A stretch of 45,706 bases of DNA, taken from contig CAYUVH010000033.1 of the NCBI GenBank assembly GCA_964448135.1, positions 1 to 45,706 of the forward strand, read 5' to 3'. This document shows, one piece after another, positions 41,206 through 45,706 of this stretch. A program made the translations under genes and the position numbers. The number at the start of each line of letters is the position of its first letter. The stretch's first letter is position 1. Below the pieces are notes generated by a model. The model ran no database searches. It saw only the letters and a list, made by a program, of their open reading frames with translations, and was not told where the DNA came from. The stretch comes from CAYUVH01 sp964448135. Its GTDB lineage: Bacteria; Verrucomicrobiota; Verrucomicrobiia; Limisphaerales; UBA8199.

Positions 41206-42258
41206 ATGCACAGGATTGTTTTTGCGATCACGCTGGCGCTGGCCCTGCCCGCTACCGCGGCCGAGTTGAAGTTCGACTTCGGCAACTTGCCCGAAGGCCA
41301 GACCCCGGCCGATTTCCGCGCCACCGTTTACGGCCAGGGCAAGGCCGGCGAATGGAAGGTCGTCATGGACGAAGTGCCATCCGCGCTGGCGCCGCTCTCG
41401 CCCCAGGCGGCCAACGTCTCCAAAATCGCTGTTCTCGCCCAGACTTCCCAGGATCCGACCGATGAGCATTTTCCCATGCTCATCTACGAAAAGGAAAAAT
41501 TTAAGGATTTCAAGCTGACCACCCGCTTCAAAAACGTGAGCGGCGAGGTGGAACAAATCGCCGGCATCGCCTTCCGCATTCAGGACGAGCAGAACTTCTA
41601 CGTGGTTCGCGCCAGTTCGAAAGGCAGCACCTTTCGGTTTTACAAAGTGGTCAATGGCGAACGCAGCCGGCCCATCGGCCAGGCGCTGCCGATCGTTTCG
41701 AACGTCTGGCACGACTTGACCGTGGAATGCAAAGGCACGCAGATCAGTTTCCTCCTGGACGGCAAGGAAGTGATTCCGCCCTTGAACGATCAGTCCTTCG
41801 GCAGCGGCAAGATCGGTTTCTGGACGAAATCCGATTCCGTCAGCTATTTCGTCGGCACTAAAATCACCTACGAATCGCGCGAGCCCCCCGCCCAACGCAT
41901 CGTCCGCGATGTCCTGAAAAAGTATTCCAAGCTGGAAGGCCTCAAAATCTACGTGGCGGACAAGAGCCCTGAAGGCACCAAAATCGTGGCCAGCAAGGAC
42001 GTGACCGACCTGGGCAAGCCTGGCGGCAAATCGGAGCGCGAGGTCATGAAACAGGGCGTCATCTATTACGGCAAGGAAGACAAGGTGGTAAACGTCATCA
42101 CGCCCCTGCGCGATCGCAACGGCGAGCCCGTCGCCGTGGCCCGCATCGTGATGAAATCCCTCTCCGGCCAGACCGAACAAAACGCCATCACCCGCGCCAT
42201 GCCGATCACCAAAGCCATCCAATCCCACATCCTCTCGATGGATGATTTGGTGGATTAG
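41206..42258 (+). CDS. Secreted protein with LamG/DUF1080-like and Cache-like domains
   Basis: This 350-residue exported protein has a signal peptide (residues 1-18, ending TAA/EL). Residues 20-220 form a concanavalin-like domain of the DUF1080/LamG type (FKDFKLTTRFKNVSGEVEQI, GIAFRIQDEQNFYVVRASSK, NVWHDLTVECKGTQISFLLD). Residues 230-345 look like a single-Cache sensor domain: VLKKYSKLEGLKIYVADKSP, KIVASKDVTDLGKP, VNVITPLRDRNGEPVAVARI. A carbohydrate-binding plus sensor role is plausible. There is no transmembrane segment for signalling, so the Cache part may bind a periplasmic ligand. The start at the ATG at 41206 gives the signal peptide. Confidence 0.7.
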   Translation: MHRIVFAITLALALPATAAELKFDFGNLPEGQTPADFRATVYGQGKAGEWKVVMDEVPSALAPLSPQAANVSKIAVLAQTSQDPTDEHFPMLIYEKEKFKDFKLTTRFKNVSGEVEQIAGIAFRIQDEQNFYVVRASSKGSTFRFYKVVNGERSRPIGQALPIVSNVWHDLTVECKGTQISFLLDGKEVIPPLNDQSFGSGKIGFWTKSDSVSYFVGTKITYESREPPAQRIVRDVLKKYSKLEGLKIYVADKSPEGTKIVASKDVTDLGKPGGKSEREVMKQGVIYYGKEDKVVNVITPLRDRNGEPVAVARIVMKSLSGQTEQNAITRAMPITKAIQSHILSMDDLVD

Positions 42259-42295
42259 CGCCGTTTCCATAAAACTGTGGCCATTCATACGGTAG

Positions 42296-42315
42296 GGCCG
42301 CGCTGCTGCGCGGCC
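42296..42315. terminator. GC hairpin after the Cache-like gene
   Basis: GGCCGCGC-TGCT-GCGCGGCC is an 8-bp perfect stem with a 4-base loop, 38 bp after the stop codon at 42258. It is preceded by GTAG and looks like another dispersed element (GTAGGGCCGCGCTGCTG). It could terminate transcription, but no T-run follows. Confidence 0.5.
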
Positions 42316-42409
42316 GCGACGTTATGGCGCACTGGCCGCGAAGTTAAATAGACTGCTGTAGCATCTGTGCCGGTGCTCGCTGGTCAAATATCGCCAGTTT
42401 CCCCATGTC

Positions 42410-42513
42410 TGTAACCGATACAGCGGGTTTGTAACCGATCTGTAACCACAAATGTAACCGATAAAACATGCATTTCACCCAATGGTTATGCGGTTTGTAA
42501 CCGTGTAACCGAT
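42410..42513 (+). repeat. TGTAACCGAT word array
   Basis: TGTAACC occurs at 42410, 42430, 42441, 42453, 42496 and 42504. Four of the six copies are the full TGTAACCGAT. Spacings are 20, 11, 12, 43 and 8, mostly close to multiples of one helical turn. It lies 120 bp upstream of purC. Confidence 0.8.
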
Positions 42514-42519
42514 AGAATG

Positions 42520-42533
42520 GGGGGTATACCCCC
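42520..42533. promoter_or_regulatory. GGGGGTATACCCCC palindrome upstream of purC
   Basis: A perfect 14-bp palindrome follows directly after the TGTAACC array and lies 100 bp ahead of the purC start. It could be an operator. Its purpose is unknown. Confidence 0.4.
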
Positions 42534-42633
42534 ATCCACCCCCAACTCAATGCGCTGGAAATCAGTCGCGTCCCGTAAAAGCCGCTCCCTTTTCCCCCTT
42601 GCCCATCACTTCCGCTTTCCCATAATCCCCGCC

Positions 42634-43524
42634 ATGCCGAATGATACTTTACTTCAGCTTGAGTTGCCCGGGATCCGCAAAATCAAAAGCGGCAAAGTCC
42701 GCGAGATTTTTGACCTGGGGGAATATTTCCTCTTCGTAGCCTCGGATCGCATTTCCGCCTACGACTGCGTGATGCCCAATGGCATCCCGCGCAAAGGGGA
42801 AGTGCTCACCCAGATATCCTATTTCTGGTTCGACCAGACCAAATCCTTCCAGCCCAATCATCTCGCCGCCCAGGCCGGCGATCCGTTGCCCGCCAACTTG
42901 AAGCCGTTCGCCGACAAGCTTGCCGGCCGCTCAATGATCGTGAAGAAGGCTAAGCCGCTGGCGATCGAGTGCGTGGTGCGCGGCTATCTCGCCGGCTCCG
43001 GCTGGAAGGAATACCGCCAGCACCAGACCGTCTGCGGCATCAAACTCCCGCCCGGCCTCCAGGAATCCTCTGAGTTGCCCGAGCCGATTTTCACTCCCGC
43101 GACCAAAGCCGAAGTCGGTCACGACGAAAATATCTCCTTCGAACAGGCCGCCAAAATCACCGGCCAGAAAATTGCCGAGCAGGCCCGCGACGCGAGCCTC
43201 AAGCTCTATAAATTCGCCCGTGACCACGCCCGTAAACGCGGCATCATCATCGCCGACACCAAGTTCGAATTCGGCGAATTCAACGGCGACCTGCTGCTGA
43301 TCGACGAAGTCCTGACCCCCGATTCCTCGCGTTTCTGGCCCGCCGCCGAATACGCCCCCGGTCGCGGCCAGCCCAGCTTCGACAAACAATTCGTGCGCGA
43401 CTACCTGGAAACTCTCGACTGGAACAAACAGCCCCCCGCGCCGCCGCTGCCGCCGGAAGTCGTCGCCAGGACGCAGGCTAAATACCTGGATGCCTACGAG
43501 CGCATCACCGGGCGGAAGCTGTAG
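42634..43524 (+). CDS. purC: Phosphoribosylaminoimidazole-succinocarboxamide synthase (SAICAR synthetase)
   Basis: This 296-residue enzyme makes SAICAR from CAIR, ATP and aspartate in purine synthesis. The ATP-grasp-like blocks are clear: IKSGKVREIFDLGEYFLFVA, SDRISAYDCVMPNGIPRKGE, AIECVVRGYLAGSGWKEY, FTPATKAEVGHDENISF and DTKFEFGEFNGDLLLIDEVL with TPDSSRFWP. The length fits the longer yeast/Thermotoga-like PurC forms. The ATG at 42634 begins at PNDTLLQLELPGIRKI. An upstream in-frame ATG (42517) lies in the palindrome and is not used. The recombinase gene starts 2 bp after the stop. Confidence 0.96.
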   Translation: MPNDTLLQLELPGIRKIKSGKVREIFDLGEYFLFVASDRISAYDCVMPNGIPRKGEVLTQISYFWFDQTKSFQPNHLAAQAGDPLPANLKPFADKLAGRSMIVKKAKPLAIECVVRGYLAGSGWKEYRQHQTVCGIKLPPGLQESSELPEPIFTPATKAEVGHDENISFEQAAKITGQKIAEQARDASLKLYKFARDHARKRGIIIADTKFEFGEFNGDLLLIDEVLTPDSSRFWPAAEYAPGRGQPSFDKQFVRDYLETLDWNKQPPAPPLPPEVVARTQAKYLDAYERITGRKL

Positions 43525-43526
43525 CA

Positions 43527-44447
43527 TTGCAAACCCTCGTCGAAGAGTTCCTCCAACATCTGCGCCATGAGCGCGGTCAGGCGGAAGCCACCCAGCGAAC
43601 CTACTCGGCATTGCTGGGAAAATTCGTCACCTGGTCGGAGAAGCAGGGCCTGCAAGAGTGGAAACAGGTCCAGCTCTCCCACCTGATGGATTTCCTGAAA
43701 CAGGAACGCGAACGCGCTCCTGTTGGCGCCCCTAAAAATACCACCCGCCGCCTGAGCGGCGAAAGTGTGTATCTGGAAATCGCCGCCCTGCGGGCATTTT
43801 TCCGGTTCGCGGAAAACGAGAAACATCTGCCGTCCAATCCCGCGGAGAATCTTTCCCTGCCGCGCCGCTGGAAACGGCTGCCGAAGGCGCTTTCCGCCCG
43901 CGAGATCGATCGCCTGCTCACTCCCGAAACACCCGAATCTCCCGCGAATCTTTGCGACCAGGCCATATTGGAACTCGCCTACGCCTCCGGCCTTCGCCTC
44001 GCGGAGTTGCGCAACCTTCGCCTGGAACAACTTCGTCTCGAAGCCGGCTTCATCAACGTCATCGGCAAGGGCAACAAGGAACGCATCGTGCCCGTCGGCA
44101 AGCAGGCTGTCGCTGCGATCGAACGTTACCTCAGTACCGCCCGCCCTCAACTCGTCCGGCCGCATTCCACCGCCAACGTCTTTCTCAGCAAGCGCGGCCG
44201 CGCCTTCGCCTCGGTCACGCTCTGGCTCCGCATCAAGCAACGCGTCCGCCGCTCCGGCATCACGCGCAACATCACGCCCCACATGCTGCGCCACAGTTTC
44301 GCCACCCATCTGCTCGAACACGGCGCCGATCTCCGCGTCATCCAGGAACTCCTCGGCCACGCCAGCATCGGCACGACGGAAATCTACACGCATGTCACCG
44401 GCCACCGCCTGCGCGAGGTGCATCGGAAGTTTCATCCCCGGCCGTGA
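43527..44447 (+). CDS. xerC: Tyrosine recombinase, XerC/XerD type
   Basis: This 306-residue site-specific recombinase likely resolves chromosome dimers at dif. It has the SAM-like N-terminal domain (VEEFLQHLRHERGQAEATQR) and the catalytic domain with Arg157 (YASGLRLAELRNL), Lys181, His252 and Arg255 (HMLRHSFATHLLEHGADLR), His278 (LLGHASIGTTEIYTHV) and nucleophile Tyr287. The start is a TTG at 43527, 2 bp after purC, so the two genes are probably coupled. XerC and XerD cannot be separated by eye, so the symbol is provisional. The 19-bp inverted repeat at 44467-44541 follows. Confidence 0.92.
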   Translation: MQTLVEEFLQHLRHERGQAEATQRTYSALLGKFVTWSEKQGLQEWKQVQLSHLMDFLKQERERAPVGAPKNTTRRLSGESVYLEIAALRAFFRFAENEKHLPSNPAENLSLPRRWKRLPKALSAREIDRLLTPETPESPANLCDQAILELAYASGLRLAELRNLRLEQLRLEAGFINVIGKGNKERIVPVGKQAVAAIERYLSTARPQLVRPHSTANVFLSKRGRAFASVTLWLRIKQRVRRSGITRNITPHMLRHSFATHLLEHGADLRVIQELLGHASIGTTEIYTHVTGHRLREVHRKFHPRP

Positions 44448-44466
44448 TGGGTAAATGACGAAGCAC

Positions 44467-44541
44467 GAATGACGAAGCCCGAAATTCAAATCCGCTGAGC
44501 TAGCGCGATTTTCGTCATTCGGATTTCGGGCTTCGTCATTC
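44467..44541. repeat. Inverted repeat after the recombinase gene (AATGACGAAG type)
   Basis: GAATGACGAAGCCCGAAAT (44467-44485) is the exact reverse complement of 44523-44541. A further AATGACGAAGCACG precedes it at 44453. This looks like a dispersed AATGACGAAG element and may also serve as a transcription end. Confidence 0.8.
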
Positions 44542-44609
44542 CGGCCCCAAGTCTTGGCGTTGGAAATTCTTTTCTCTGAAGGCCGATTCCTCTAGGCTCG
44601 GCAATCCTT

Positions 44610-45536
44610 ATGAGCAAAACCGCTCTCTTATTCGCCGGTCAGGGCGCGCAAGTCGTCGGCATGGGCAAAGATCTCGCTGAATCTTTTCCCGAAGCCAGGG
44701 CGTGGTTCGATCGCGCCAATACCGCGCTGGGCTACGATCTCGCCTCCGTTTGCTTCAAAGGCCCGGACACGGAACTCACGAAAACCGAAAATGCCCAGCC
44801 CGGCATTTTCCTCGTGAGCTGGGTTGCTCTGGAATTGCTCAAGGCGCGCTGTCCAAAACTCACCTTCAACGCCACCGCCGGCCTTTCGCTGGGCGAATTC
44901 ACCGCGCTCACAGCCGCGGGTGCGCTCGCTTTCGAAGATGGACTGCGCGTCGTCCGGCAACGCGGCCGCTACATGCAGGAAGCTTGCGAAGCGACCAAGG
45001 GCGGCATGGCCGCCGTGATGGGCCTCGCCGAAGGGCCGACTCGCGAAGTGTGCGCCGAAGCCGGTGTGGTGCTCGCAAACCTGAATTGTCCCGGGCAAAT
45101 TGTTATCTCCGGCGAAGCCGAGAAAATCGTCCAGGCCTGCGATCTTGCCAAAGCCAAAGGCGCCCGTCGCGCTTTGCCTTTGCCTGTTGCCGGCGCCTAC
45201 CACTCCCCGCTCATGGCCAGCGCGCAGCCAAAACTGCAAGTCGAACTCTTGAAGGTGACCGTGAATGCGCCTTCGGTTCCTGTGGTCTCCAACGTCACCG
45301 CCCGCCCCCACGAAGGACCCGATTCCATCCGCGGCAAGCTGGTTGAACAAGTGACGTCGTCGGTTCGCTGGGAGGAATCCATCCGTTACCTGCTCGGCGA
45401 AGGCTTCACCCGCTTTATCGAACTCGGGCCGGGCACCGCGCTCACCGGTTTCATGAAGCGCATCGAGCCCACGTTCCAAATCCTCAACGTCGCCGACGTG
45501 ACCAGCCTGGAAAACACCGTCAAAGCGCTCGCCTAG
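44610..45536 (+). CDS. fabD: Malonyl-CoA:ACP transacylase
   Basis: This 308-residue enzyme loads malonyl groups onto acyl-carrier protein for fatty acid synthesis. The core signature is LFAGQGAQVVGMGKDLAESF (GQGAQ), the nucleophile GLSLGEFTAL (Ser93), RQRGRYMQEA (Arg118), the catalytic His198 in PVAGAYHSPLM and the C-terminal FIELGPGTALTGFMKRI. Length and motif order match E. coli FabD. The ATG at 44610 starts the first strand directly. No fabH, fabG or acpP is present before the window ends; they may follow. Confidence 0.97.
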   Translation: MSKTALLFAGQGAQVVGMGKDLAESFPEARAWFDRANTALGYDLASVCFKGPDTELTKTENAQPGIFLVSWVALELLKARCPKLTFNATAGLSLGEFTALTAAGALAFEDGLRVVRQRGRYMQEACEATKGGMAAVMGLAEGPTREVCAEAGVVLANLNCPGQIVISGEAEKIVQACDLAKAKGARRALPLPVAGAYHSPLMASAQPKLQVELLKVTVNAPSVPVVSNVTARPHEGPDSIRGKLVEQVTSSVRWEESIRYLLGEGFTRFIELGPGTALTGFMKRIEPTFQILNVADVTSLENTVKALA

Positions 45537-45578
45537 TTGTCGCTGCGGAAGCCGCAAACGTAATCCCATCTCCGACAG

Positions 45579-45665
45579 GTTTTGGAGTGCGGCAGTCCTC
45601 TGCCGCTATTTTGTCGGATCACGCAACTGGTGCGAAAGCGGCAGAGGACTACCGCACTCCAAAAC
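45579..45665. repeat. Inverted repeat, family C (both arms)
   Basis: The left arm 45579-45607 (GTTTTGGAGTGCGGCAGTCC, then TCTGCCGCT) pairs with 45637-45665 across 29 positions with one mismatch. The left arm matches the half element at 17982-18014. It begins 42 bp after the fabD stop and may end the transcript. Confidence 0.85.
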
Positions 45666-45706
45666 TTCGACTTTCTCCGGCTTCTCTGAAGCTCAAATCG
45701 GCCACG

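Larger units (their letters stand above)
42259..42633. other. Non-coding region upstream of purC
   Basis: This 375-bp gap holds no gene I can support. It contains, in order, the GC hairpin 42296-42315, the TGTAACC word array 42410-42513 and the palindrome 42520-42533, each listed separately. The purC promoter is presumably here. No purine-type riboswitch was recognised. Confidence 0.55.

Noticed and set aside
41191..42288. Minus-strand frame across the LamG/Cache-like gene
   Set aside because: Antisense shadow; the plus strand has a signal peptide and domain motifs.
1..45706. Prophage, genomic island or defence system
   Set aside because: No integrase other than the XerC/D-type gene beside purC, no tRNA, no phage or restriction genes. 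The gene content is core metabolism mixed with envelope functions.

Overview
The window is a gene-dense, GC-rich bacterial chromosome segment. It most likely comes from Verrucomicrobiota, and I would guess a Pedosphaera/Limisphaerales-type lineage. This rests on family content and not on a marker gene: a DUF1501 protein paired with a PSD1-type (DUF1549/DUF1553) cytochrome-like protein, an ECF sigma operon with prepilin-like C-terminal modules, a DUF5009 acyltransferase, a ceramidase-like secreted protein, and many dispersed hairpin elements between genes. I recognised no rRNA, tRNA, CRISPR array, transposase or phage gene.

Layout. 1-560: non-coding, with short words repeated at a 10-bp period. 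561-9300: lipase-like lipoprotein, AmpG-like MFS permease with a periplasmic insertion, small HAD-like protein, secreted thioredoxin, Ntn-type amidase, and a Ca-binding-like secreted protein. 9669-16522: FucP-like MFS permease, FIST sensor protein with a small partner, DUF5009 membrane acyltransferase, ceramidase-like protein, YIP1 protein. 16584-22501: MacA-like adaptor, MacB/LolD-type ATPase, and two paralogous ABC-2 permeases flanking a decayed third copy. 22502-23325: an 824-bp non-coding stretch with several successive short-period repeat arrays. 23326-25790: two-subunit fumarase, an SdhC-like membrane anchor and a lytic transglycosylase. 25793-27743 (minus): ruvC-ruvA-acyltransferase. 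27811-31287 (minus): ytcA-mdtN-mdtO-like efflux operon. 31345-32909 (minus): two secreted proteins. 33196-38189 (minus): DUF1501/PSD1 pair. 38839-41065: ECF sigma factor, a hybrid anti-sigma-like protein and a coiled-coil membrane protein. 41206-45536: secreted LamG/Cache-like protein, purC, xerC/D-type recombinase and fabD.

How genes work together. Four-base ATGA or GTGA overlaps tie together mdtN/mdtO, the two secreted proteins at 31-33 kb, DUF1501/PSD1, the three sigma-operon genes, and fumarase beta/SdhC. These are probably translationally coupled operons. Core genes (ruvA, ruvC, purC, xerC, fabD, fumarase) are interspersed with envelope and transport genes, so this looks like ordinary chromosome and not a genomic island.

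Most unusual signals. (1) Non-coding regions at about 0.2, 22.7 and 42.4 kb each hold short words repeated at about 9-12 bp or small multiples, with a different word at each place. (2) A sigma-operon membrane protein whose C-terminus resembles the back half of verrucomicrobial/planctomycetal pseudopilins. (3) A triplicated ABC-2 permease locus whose middle copy ends at a dispersed hairpin element. (4) An MFS permease with a roughly 210-residue beta-rich-looking insertion. All functional calls are from reading motifs by eye; no searches were run.
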